In this document: in pieces, positions 53,987 through 61,590 of the stretch | Position numbering within the stretch: position 1 is the stretch's first letter | Layout of the letters: each line of letters opens with the position of its first letter | Origin: Streptomyces sp. NBC_00223 | GTDB taxonomy: Bacteria; Actinomycetota; Actinomycetes; Streptomycetales; Streptomycetaceae | Length of the DNA stretch: 64,000 nt | Direction: 5' to 3' | NCBI RefSeq assembly: GCF_036199905.1 | Contig: NZ_CP108109.1 | Span: forward strand, 6,392,501-6,456,500 | Notes under the pieces: generated by a model | Told to the model about the DNA's origin: nothing | What the model saw: only the letters and a program-made list of their open reading frames with translations | Databases searched by the model: none | Position numbers and translations under genes: made by a program

Positions 53987-55854
53987 ATCCGGCCGCCGAC
54001 ACCACCCGCCGCCACGCGGTACCGACAAGTGAGGCCCCTGGCATGACCGCACGCGTGGAACCCGCCTCCTCCGACAGCACCACGACCGTGCCGCCCCAGC
54101 GCGCGCGCGTCACCCTCGGCGCCACCGGTGCCGACCCGCTGACCCACCCCGATCCGTACGCCGTCGCCGACGCGGCCGGCACGGAGAACCTGATGCGCTG
54201 CTGGGCACGCGAGACAGGGCTCACGCAGCCCGCCGACGGGGTGCTGGTCGTCCCGCTCCCGGCCAGCGGCACCGAGATCAGGACGGCGGTCCACCACTGG
54301 TCGGCGACCGGGCACCACCGCTTCGGCACCATCCACCTCGCCACCGCCGACCACCGGCCGCTGACCGCCGTGGCGCTGGCCGCCCTGCTGGCCCGTGAGG
54401 GCGGCGGGGACCCGGCGGAGGGCGCTGACCTGGTGGCGCGGGTGGCCGACTCCGTACGCCGCACCGCCGTCTTCGTCACCGACCGCCGCGAACAGCCCGG
54501 TGACGCCGACCCCGGCCTGCCCTTCCTCGACTCCGAACAGGCCCTGATCTTCGGCCATCCGCTGCACCCGACACCCAAAGGACGCGAAGGGCTCGGCGAC
54601 GAGGAGAGCGCCGCGTACTCGCCCGAGTCGCGCGGCTCCTTCCCGCTGCACTGGCTTTCCGTGGACGCCCGCCTGCTCGCCACCGACTCCGCCTGGACCG
54701 AGCGCGGCCGTACGGTGGCCGCTCCGGATCTGCTGGCGGCGTTCGCCGGGCCCGGTCTGCGACTGCCGGACGGTGCCGCCGCGCTGCCGCTGCACCCGTG
54801 GCAGGCCCGCGACGTCCGTCACCGGCCGAATGTGCAGCCCCTGTTCGACTCGGGGCTGCTGCGCGACCTGGGCCCGCTCGGGGACCCCTGGCATCCCACG
54901 TCCTCGGTGCGCACGGTCTACCGGCCGGACTCGCCCGCCATGCTCAAGCTGTCGCTCGGGCTGCGCATCACCAACTCCCGCCGGGAGAACCTCCGCAAGG
55001 AACTCCTGCGCGGCACCGAGGTCCACCGGTTGCTGCGCAGTGGCCTCGCCGCCAGGTGGCACGCTGTCCACCCCGGCTTCGACATCGTGCGCGACCCCGC
55101 CTGGCTCGGTGTCAACACCCTGGACGACGAACCGGTCCCGGGCCTCGACGTGGTGCTGCGGCACAGCCCGTTCGGCCCCGGCGACCAGGCGCACTGCGTG
55201 GCCGGGCTCACCTCGCCGCGCCCCTGGCCGGGTCTGGAGGCGCCCGCGCTGCAATCCCGGCTCGCCGTACTGGTCGAGCACCTTTCGGCCCGTACGGGAC
55301 GCCCCGCCACGGCGGTCGCCACCGAGTGGTTCCTGCGCTATCTGGACGCGGTGATCCGGCCCGTGCTGTGGCTGGACGGCGAGGCGGGGATCGCCCTGGA
55401 GGCCCATCAGCAGAACACCCTTGTCCTCCTGGACGCCGAGGGCTGGCCGTGCGGCGGTCGCTACCGCGACAACCAGGGCTACTACTTCCGTGAGTCGCAC
55501 CGCGCCGACCTGGAGAAGGCGCTGCCCGGCATCGGCTCGGCCAGCGACACCTTTGTCGCCGACGAGGTCGCTGACGAGCGCTTCGCCTACTACCTCGGCA
55601 TCAACAACGTCCTCGGTCTCATCGGGGCCTTCGGCTCCCAGCGACTCGCCGACGAGCAGGTGCTGCTCGCCGCCTTCCGCCGCTTCCTGGAGGGTGTCGG
55701 CGGCCGCAGCGGGCTGCCCGAGCGGCTGCTGAACGGCCGTCAACTGCGCTGCAAGGCCAATCTGCTGACGCGCTTGCACGGCATGGACGAGCTTGTCGGC
55801 CCCGTCGACACGCAGTCCGTCTACGTCACCCTGCCCAACCCGCTGGCCCGCTGA
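53983..55854 (+). CDS. IucA/IucC-family NIS siderophore synthetase (first)
   Basis: 623-residue NRPS-independent siderophore synthetase, which joins an amine or alcohol to a carboxylate using ATP. Diagnostic segments are HPWQARDVRHRP, MLKLSLGLRITNSRRENL and LEAHQQNTLVLLDAEG. The C-terminal FhuF-like iron reductase part is lacking, as is normal. ATG 53983 overlaps the aminotransferase stop (ATGA), so the two are translationally coupled. It is paired in the same operon with a second, clearly different synthetase at 56652. Confidence 0.93.
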   Translation: MNPAADTTRRHAVPTSEAPGMTARVEPASSDSTTTVPPQRARVTLGATGADPLTHPDPYAVADAAGTENLMRCWARETGLTQPADGVLVVPLPASGTEIRTAVHHWSATGHHRFGTIHLATADHRPLTAVALAALLAREGGGDPAEGADLVARVADSVRRTAVFVTDRREQPGDADPGLPFLDSEQALIFGHPLHPTPKGREGLGDEESAAYSPESRGSFPLHWLSVDARLLATDSAWTERGRTVAAPDLLAAFAGPGLRLPDGAAALPLHPWQARDVRHRPNVQPLFDSGLLRDLGPLGDPWHPTSSVRTVYRPDSPAMLKLSLGLRITNSRRENLRKELLRGTEVHRLLRSGLAARWHAVHPGFDIVRDPAWLGVNTLDDEPVPGLDVVLRHSPFGPGDQAHCVAGLTSPRPWPGLEAPALQSRLAVLVEHLSARTGRPATAVATEWFLRYLDAVIRPVLWLDGEAGIALEAHQQNTLVLLDAEGWPCGGRYRDNQGYYFRESHRADLEKALPGIGSASDTFVADEVADERFAYYLGINNVLGLIGAFGSQRLADEQVLLAAFRRFLEGVGGRSGLPERLLNGRQLRCKANLLTRLHGMDELVGPVDTQSVYVTLPNPLAR

Positions 55855-55889
55855 GCGGCGGCCCGGGACCAGGAGAGGAAGGAGTTCCG

Positions 55890-56591
55890 TTGCCATCAGC
55901 CGACTCCAGCACCGAGGACACTCTCGATCTGAAACTGCCCCCCGAGGTCCTCGCCCTCTTCGCCGCCACCCCTCCGGGGCCGACGGACACTGTCGAGCGG
56001 GTCGGTCCGGCGGCCCGGGCCGACCTGCTCGACAGTGTCGCGGGCTGGGCCGCCACGGCCACGCCCGCCGGGTCCTTCCGGCTGGTACCGGTCGACGTGG
56101 CCCGGGACCTCGCCCTGATCGCGCGGTGGATGAACGATCCGGCAGTCGCCGAATTCTGGGAGCTCGCCGGTGGCCCCGATGTCACGGAGGCCCATCTGCG
56201 CGCGCAACTGAACGGCGACGGCCGCAGCCTGCCCTGCCTCGGCGTCCTCGACGGCGCACCCATGAGCTACTGGGAGATCTACCGCGCCGACCTCGACCCG
56301 GTCGCCCGCTTCTACCCGGCCCGGCCGCACGACACCGGCCTGCACCTGCTCATCGGCGGCGTCGCCGACCGCGCCCACGGCCTGGGCAGCACCTTGCTGC
56401 GTACCGTCTCTGAACTGGTCCTCGACCACCGGCCGGCCTGCGGCCGGGTCGTCGCGGAGCCCGACCTGCGCAACACCCCCTCCGTCGCCGCCTTCCTCAC
56501 CGCCGGCTTCCGCTTCTCCGCCGAGGTCGAACTGCCCGGCAAGCGCGCGGCCCTGATGATCCGCGACCGCGCCCTGCGCGACCTGCTCTGA
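55890..56591 (+). CDS. GNAT-family acyltransferase of the siderophore operon
   Basis: 233 residues. The first 60 residues are variable, then comes an acyl-CoA acyltransferase fold similar to RhbD/IucB-type lysine or diamine N-acyltransferases: ALIARWMNDPAVAEFWELAG, SYWEIYRADLDPVARFYPAR, HLLIGGVADRAHGLGSTLL and RNTPSVAAFLTAGFRFSAEV. Start is TTG 55890, after AAGGAG at five bases. In hydroxamate pathways this enzyme acylates an N-hydroxyamine, but no hydroxylase gene is present nearby. Confidence 0.88.
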   Translation: MPSADSSTEDTLDLKLPPEVLALFAATPPGPTDTVERVGPAARADLLDSVAGWAATATPAGSFRLVPVDVARDLALIARWMNDPAVAEFWELAGGPDVTEAHLRAQLNGDGRSLPCLGVLDGAPMSYWEIYRADLDPVARFYPARPHDTGLHLLIGGVADRAHGLGSTLLRTVSELVLDHRPACGRVVAEPDLRNTPSVAAFLTAGFRFSAEVELPGKRAALMIRDRALRDLL

Positions 56592-56651
56592 CACGCCCTC
56601 GCACGGCACCGTCCGACGCTGTCTCCTTCCGTCTCCCGCAGGAGCCCACTT

Positions 56652-58412
56652 GTGACCACCGCAACCCCGTCCGACTCCGCCGCCTGGCAGAACGCGAGCC
56701 GGCGCCTGCTGGCCAAGATGCTCGCCGAGTTCTCCTACGAAGAGGTGATCGTCCCCGAGCCCGACCCCGCCGCAGGCCCCACCGCGTACCGGATCACGCT
56801 CAGCCACGAGGTCACCTACCGCTTCCGCGCGCGCAGGGGCGCGTACGGCAGTTGGTACGTGGACGCGGACAGCATCACTCCGGACGGTGACCCGCTGCAC
56901 TTCCTGGCGAGCGGCCACGACGGCGTGCTCGGCATGAGCGGCGACACCACAGGGCACCTCATCCGGGAACTCCTCGCCACACTGCGCGCCGACGTACGGA
57001 CCGACACGACCGCCCTTCCGGCCGCGGAACTCGCCGAGCTGGACTACGCCGACCTCGAAGGGCACCAGACCGGCCACCCCTGGCTCGTCGCCAACAAGGG
57101 ACGTATCGGATTCTCGGACGAGGACGCGGCCCGCTGGGCCCCCGAGTCACGCAAGCAGCACCGGCTGCCCTGGATCGCCGTCCACCGCGACCTCGCCGAA
57201 TACCGCGGCACCTCCACCCTGGCCACCCCCGATCTCCTCTACGCCGAGGAACTCACCCCCGACACCCTCGACACCTTCCGGCGCATCCTCGCCGACCGGG
57301 ACCGCGACCCCGACGACTACCTGCTGCTGCCCGTCCACCCCTGGCAGTGGGAGCAGATCGTCGCGCCGCTCTTCGCGCCCGCGATCGCCGACGAATCCAT
57401 CATCCACCTCACCACTGACAACGACCTCCGGCTGCCCCAGCAGTCGATCCGCACCTTCCTCAACACCAGCCGTCCGCACCGCCGTACCGTCAAGCTGCCG
57501 CTGTCCGTCCTCAACACCCTCGTCTACCGCGGCCTGCCCACCGAACGCACCCTCGCCGCCCCCGCCGTCACCGCCTGGGTGCACGAACTGCGCGACCACG
57601 ACCCCTTCCTGCGCGACGAGACCAGAGTGATCCTCCTCGGCGAGGTCGCCTCCGTCACCGTCAAGCACCCGCAGTACGACAAGCTGCCCACCGTGCCGTA
57701 TCAGTACCGGGAACTGCTCGGCTGTATCTGGCGCGAACCCCTGGGGGCGTATCTCGAACCCGGGGAGCGCGCCCGTACGCTGGCGGCGCTGCTGCACACC
57801 GACCCGCGGGGCAGGGCGTTCACCACCGAACTCGTCGAGCGCTCAGGGCTCGCACCCCGCGTCTGGCTCCGGCACCTCTTCGCGGCCGTTCTGCCCCCGT
57901 TGCTGCACTTCCTCTACCGCTACGGCACGGTCTTCTCCCCCCACGGCGAGAACGCCATCGTGGTCTTCGACGAACACGACGTCCCGGTACGGCTGGCCGT
58001 CAAGGATTTCGTGGACGACGTGAACGTTTCCGCTCAGCCGCTGCCGGAGCACGCCACGATGCCGGCCGACGTCCGCGACGTACTCCTCACGGAGGAACCC
58101 GAATTCCTCACCCAGTTCATCCATTCGGGTCTGTTCGTCGGAGTGCTGCGCTATCTCGCGCCGCTGTGCGAGACACAACTCGACGTGCCGGAAGCGGAAT
58201 TCTGGGCGCTGGTGCGGGAAGAGATCCTGCGTCACCAGGAACGTTTCCCCAACCACAAGGAACGTTTCGCCATGTTCGATCTGCTCACCCCGCGCATCGA
58301 GCGACTGTGCCTCAATCGCAACCGGCTCCACCTCGACGGCTACCGCGACCGCGCCGACCGCCCGCACGCCGCCGTCCACGGCACCGTGCCCAACCCGCTG
58401 TACGGGCCCTGA
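56652..58412 (+). CDS. IucA/IucC-family NIS siderophore synthetase (second)
   Basis: 586 residues. Motifs HPWQWEQI, RRTVKLPLSVLNTLVYRGLP, HGENAIVVFDEHDVPVRLA and KDFVDDV identify a second NIS synthetase. Its active-site phrasing differs from the first copy (KLPLSVLNT against KLSLGLRIT), so it probably acts on a different intermediate; a two-step condensation on citrate is likely. GTG 56652 follows CAGGAG at seven bases. Last gene of the siderophore operon. No exporter, uptake receptor or ferric reductase gene is adjacent. Confidence 0.93.
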   Translation: MTTATPSDSAAWQNASRRLLAKMLAEFSYEEVIVPEPDPAAGPTAYRITLSHEVTYRFRARRGAYGSWYVDADSITPDGDPLHFLASGHDGVLGMSGDTTGHLIRELLATLRADVRTDTTALPAAELAELDYADLEGHQTGHPWLVANKGRIGFSDEDAARWAPESRKQHRLPWIAVHRDLAEYRGTSTLATPDLLYAEELTPDTLDTFRRILADRDRDPDDYLLLPVHPWQWEQIVAPLFAPAIADESIIHLTTDNDLRLPQQSIRTFLNTSRPHRRTVKLPLSVLNTLVYRGLPTERTLAAPAVTAWVHELRDHDPFLRDETRVILLGEVASVTVKHPQYDKLPTVPYQYRELLGCIWREPLGAYLEPGERARTLAALLHTDPRGRAFTTELVERSGLAPRVWLRHLFAAVLPPLLHFLYRYGTVFSPHGENAIVVFDEHDVPVRLAVKDFVDDVNVSAQPLPEHATMPADVRDVLLTEEPEFLTQFIHSGLFVGVLRYLAPLCETQLDVPEAEFWALVREEILRHQERFPNHKERFAMFDLLTPRIERLCLNRNRLHLDGYRDRADRPHAAVHGTVPNPLYGP

Positions 58413-58448
58413 CCCGACCGTGCTCCGACCGAACAGCCCCTGAGTCGA

Positions 58449-58454
58449 TACGAT
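58449..58454 (+). promoter_or_regulatory. Putative -10 box upstream of the FHA gene
   Basis: TACGAT at 58449-58454, about 35 bases before the FHA start. A promoter separate from the siderophore operon is suggested; the -35 is not clear. Confidence 0.35.
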
Positions 58455-58491
58455 TTCCGTAGTGGATGCGGTGTGACGGATGGGGGCGGGG

Positions 58492-59034
58492 ATGCGCGAG
58501 GAAACGGGCGCCGGCAACTGCCCGGAGTGCGGTACGCCCGGCGCGCAGCCCGGGCAGCTGATCTGTCAGGGCTGTTTCGTGCCGTTCTCCCTGATGAAGC
58601 CGGCCCGTGACGACATCTCGGACCCCGACCCCACCGAAGCCTTGCCACAGGTCGGCCCGGAGGTTGAGCACACCCGCGTCATCGCTGTCCTCTCCGGCAC
58701 CGCCAAGACCCGCAGGGACACACCTGCCCGCGCGCTGCGGCTGCGTTTCCCCGGCGGCGAGATCGTCCCCGTGGAGCCGGGATATCGGCTGCGGCTCGGC
58801 CGTGACCCGCAGATGTGCCCCGCGGTGAACTTCCTCGCCGTGCACGACAACCTGTCGCGTATCCACGCCACTGTCCGTGTGGAGAGCGACGGCTCCGCCT
58901 GGATCGTCGACGAGGGCTCCACCAACGGCACGTTCGCGCACGGCTACCGGCTGACCGCCGGGACGGAGGCCCCTCTGCGCCCCGGAGACACGATCCGGCT
59001 CGCAGCCGACGTCACTGTCCAGGTATTGACCTGA
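58492..59034 (+). CDS. Zinc-ribbon and FHA domain protein
   Basis: 180 residues. Residues about 9-30 have two CxxC pairs (NCPECG and ICQGC), a zinc ribbon. A C-terminal FHA domain (about 80-175) carries the phosphothreonine-binding pattern: RLRLGRDPQ, LSRIHATVRV, DEGSTNGTFAHG. FHA domains read phosphothreonine marks, and a Ser/Thr kinase is encoded next door on the opposite strand, so this is a likely kinase partner. ATG 58492 is used; ATG 58480 would add four residues. The 3' end overlaps the kinase gene by 23 bases (convergent). Confidence 0.85.
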   Translation: MREETGAGNCPECGTPGAQPGQLICQGCFVPFSLMKPARDDISDPDPTEALPQVGPEVEHTRVIAVLSGTAKTRRDTPARALRLRFPGGEIVPVEPGYRLRLGRDPQMCPAVNFLAVHDNLSRIHATVRVESDGSAWIVDEGSTNGTFAHGYRLTAGTEAPLRPGDTIRLAADVTVQVLT

Positions 59035-60343
59035 CCGCCGTGTAGGAGGCCACACAGCGCGTCAGCGGGTGCTCGCTGCCCAGTGCGGCGGAAGTTTCCC
59101 GCGCCAGCTCCTCCAACCGGCGGACCACGGCCTCGGAGCCGTGCAGGCCCTCCAGAGCGCGGGCCCGGCCGAAGCGCGCCGCAAAGGACGCGGATTCCTC
59201 CTCGGCGCCCAGACGCGAAATCTGCTGAAGCGCCTGCCAGTAGCGCCGGTCCGCGTCCACGAACCTGCCGCCCGCCAGCAGCCCCTCGCCCTCCTCCAAC
59301 AGCGTCCACACCAAATGCCGCGCACTCTGGTCCAGGGCCGTCGGGGTGCGCGGCACCGGAACGGGCCGCAGCATCGCGCGCAGCAGGTCCGCGACCTCGC
59401 CCGCGGTCGCCGGCCGGTCCATGGGGTCCTTGGCCAGCATCCGGTGCACCAGCCGGGCGAGTTCGGCCGGCACCTCGGGGCGCCGCTCCCCGATCGGCTC
59501 GGGGTCCTCGTGCACATGCAGATACGCGTAGCCCACGGGGCTGCCCGCCGAGAACGGCGGCCCCTCGGCCAGCAGCGCGTACAGCACGCACCCCAGCGAG
59601 TACAGGTCGGAGCGCGCGGTGACCTCCCCGCCCAGCGCCTGCTCGGGGGAGAAGTACGGCGGCGAGCCCATCACCGCCTGGGGACTCGTGTAGCGGGTGA
59701 AGGTCGGGTCCTGGTGCGCCACGAGGCCGAAGTCGCAGATCTTGACGGTGCCGTCCGGCAGCAGCATCAGATTCTCCGGCTTGACGTCCCGGTGGACGAG
59801 CCCCCGTTCGTGGGCGTGCTGGAGCCCGGCGGAGATCTGCATACCGTAAGTGAGCACGTCCCCGACCGGCAGCCCGCCGCGGTCCAGCAGCACCCGGCCG
59901 AAGTCCGTGCCTCCCAGCAGCTCCATGACGATGAACGGCCGGCCCTCGTGCTCGCCGGTGTCGTGGACCGTGGCCACATTGGGGTGGCTCAGGGCCGCGG
60001 CCGCGACCGCCTCGCGGCGGAACCGGCCCAGCCGCTCATGGCGCACCCGGTCCGCCCACTCGGCGCGCAGCGTCAGCACCTTGACCGCGACCCCGCGGCC
60101 GAGCTGCTGGTCGTGGGCCGCGTACACCCGCCCGAACCCGCCGCCGCCCAGCAACTCGTCCAGGCGGTAGCGGTCGCTGAGGACCGTACCCTCGCTGATC
60201 TCCCCGACACACCGTCCCCGCTCACTGACGATCCTGCCCCTGGCCCCGCTGCCGGTCCTGCCCGTGCCCCTGCTCGTGCCCCTGCTCGTGCTCCTGGCCG
60301 GACGCGGGGCCGTACCTGCGCTCGTACTCCCGCAACAGGTCAC
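59012..60343 (-). CDS. Serine/threonine protein kinase (soluble)
   Basis: A PknB-type kinase domain (about 55-315): glycine loop LLGGGGFGRVYAAHD, VAVKVL, catalytic HRDVKPENLM, DFGLVAHQD and GSPPYFSPEQALGG. The last 110 residues are helical (a possible tetratricopeptide-like region, ARHLVWTLLEEGEGLLAGGR). No membrane segment is seen, so it is cytoplasmic. The start is uncertain: the only in-frame GTG/ATG/TTG upstream of the kinase core is GTG 60343, which lies 121 bases inside the upstream gene. The end of the upstream gene carries a GTGA in another frame. The real start may be a non-canonical codon near VSERGRCVGEI. Confidence 0.88.
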   Translation of the reverse strand: MTCCGSTSAGTAPRPARSTSRGTSRGTGRTGSGARGRIVSERGRCVGEISEGTVLSDRYRLDELLGGGGFGRVYAAHDQQLGRGVAVKVLTLRAEWADRVRHERLGRFRREAVAAAALSHPNVATVHDTGEHEGRPFIVMELLGGTDFGRVLLDRGGLPVGDVLTYGMQISAGLQHAHERGLVHRDVKPENLMLLPDGTVKICDFGLVAHQDPTFTRYTSPQAVMGSPPYFSPEQALGGEVTARSDLYSLGCVLYALLAEGPPFSAGSPVGYAYLHVHEDPEPIGERRPEVPAELARLVHRMLAKDPMDRPATAGEVADLLRAMLRPVPVPRTPTALDQSARHLVWTLLEEGEGLLAGGRFVDADRRYWQALQQISRLGAEEESASFAARFGRARALEGLHGSEAVVRRLEELARETSAALGSEHPLTRCVASYTAVRSIPGQ

Positions 60344-61487
60344 GCGGCAGACTCACCATTGTCGGGTCCGCGGCCGCGCCGCCCTGCTGTGGTCCGACGG
60401 TACCGTCCGTGGCGTCCTCCTCGAAGACGAACCGGCGGCCGCTGGGCAGCAGTTCCAGCCGGTCGTGCAGGACGACGGAGTCGCCGCGGCGCAGTTTCCA
60501 CTGTGTGCCGTGGTGCAGCGGCAGGAGTTCGTCGCCTGTGGGGCGGCTGCGGCGCACCCGGGTGCCGTTCGCGCTGCGCTCATCCACGACGGTCAGACCG
60601 CTGCCGTCGTACCGCAGCACCACATGGGTGCGGCTCACCGAGTCGACCGCCGTGTCGTCGATCCAGGCGCCGAGGGCCACTCCGCCGTCGGCCGGGGCGC
60701 GCCCGACCGCCAGCGGCTCGCCCACCGTCACCATGAAGCGGCCCCTGACCGTGCCGTCCATGAGGATCTTCACCTGGGCGCGGCTCGGCCTGGGACCGAC
60801 ATCGGTGAGCGGCAGGCCGTGCGTCGGGCACAGCACCCGGTCCCCGCGGCGGCGGGGGAGCGAGGTGCTGGGGCGGCCGGCCGCGCCGAAGAGCGGGCAG
60901 TCCGCCTCCGGGCAGCGCCAGTCCCGGCTGAGCACGGCCCGGTGCGCGGACGGCGCCCAGCGACGCAGCACCCCGGCCTCCAGCAGCAGACCCTCCTCCT
61001 CCTTGCGGGAGACCTGCCACTCCGGCGGCACCGGCATGATCCTCGGCCGCACCCCGATGGCACCGTCCGGTCGCAGCCATGGGCGCAGAAATCTCTCGCG
61101 GTCGCCCGGTATCCATGGATAGGCGCGGTGGAAGTCCAGGAAGTTGTCGGCGCTGACCACCCGCAGCTCCAGGGCGTCGGCCAGCTCCAGGATGCGGTCG
61201 TCCGCCCGGGGAAGCACCTCGAGCAGCCCGTCCCGGTACCACTGCTCCAGACGCTTCCGCTCCCGCGCCGTGAGCCGGCCGTCGGTGAGCAGGGAACGGT
61301 CGGTGATCGCGTACACCTGTACGGAAGGGTCGCGGGCGAACTCCGCCAAGGCGTCGAGCAGGCCTTCGAGCCGGGCCAGATCCGCCGCTCTCTCCCCGCC
61401 CAGCGCCGGTTCGCGCACGACGTTCGCGACATCGATGACGTACTCGGCGGCGGAGGCGTCCAGCGTCAATCGGCTCTCGCACTGCAT
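60222..61487 (-). CDS. NYN/PIN-like nuclease domain fused to zinc ribbon and FHA domain
   Basis: 421 residues. The N-terminal 150 residues look like a NYN/PIN-like RNase fold: YVIDVANVVREP, VQVYAITDRSLL, DDRILELADALELRVVSADN and FLDFHRAYPW; acidic residues are at the expected places. A cysteine-containing middle segment (CPEADCPLFG and LCPTHGL) follows, then an FHA domain (about 260-345, DSVSRTHVVLRYDGSG and DERSANGT). The C-terminus is a low-complexity EHEQGHEQGHGQDRQ-type repeat. ATG 61487 is used; TAGCTT lies eight bases upstream in the reverse sense. It is the upstream neighbour of the kinase on the same strand. Confidence 0.8.
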   Translation of the reverse strand: MQCESRLTLDASAAEYVIDVANVVREPALGGERAADLARLEGLLDALAEFARDPSVQVYAITDRSLLTDGRLTARERKRLEQWYRDGLLEVLPRADDRILELADALELRVVSADNFLDFHRAYPWIPGDRERFLRPWLRPDGAIGVRPRIMPVPPEWQVSRKEEEGLLLEAGVLRRWAPSAHRAVLSRDWRCPEADCPLFGAAGRPSTSLPRRRGDRVLCPTHGLPLTDVGPRPSRAQVKILMDGTVRGRFMVTVGEPLAVGRAPADGGVALGAWIDDTAVDSVSRTHVVLRYDGSGLTVVDERSANGTRVRRSRPTGDELLPLHHGTQWKLRRGDSVVLHDRLELLPSGRRFVFEEDATDGTVGPQQGGAAADPTMVSLPRDLLREYERRYGPASGQEHEQGHEQGHGQDRQRGQGQDRQ

Positions 61488-61590
61488 GCGACCAGAAGCT
61501 AGCACCGCCCGAGCGGACGGGTCCGGGGAATGATCGGCATCGTCGGACCGGGACCGCGCTGTCAGTGGCTCGCCGTAGGCTGGCCTCCCT

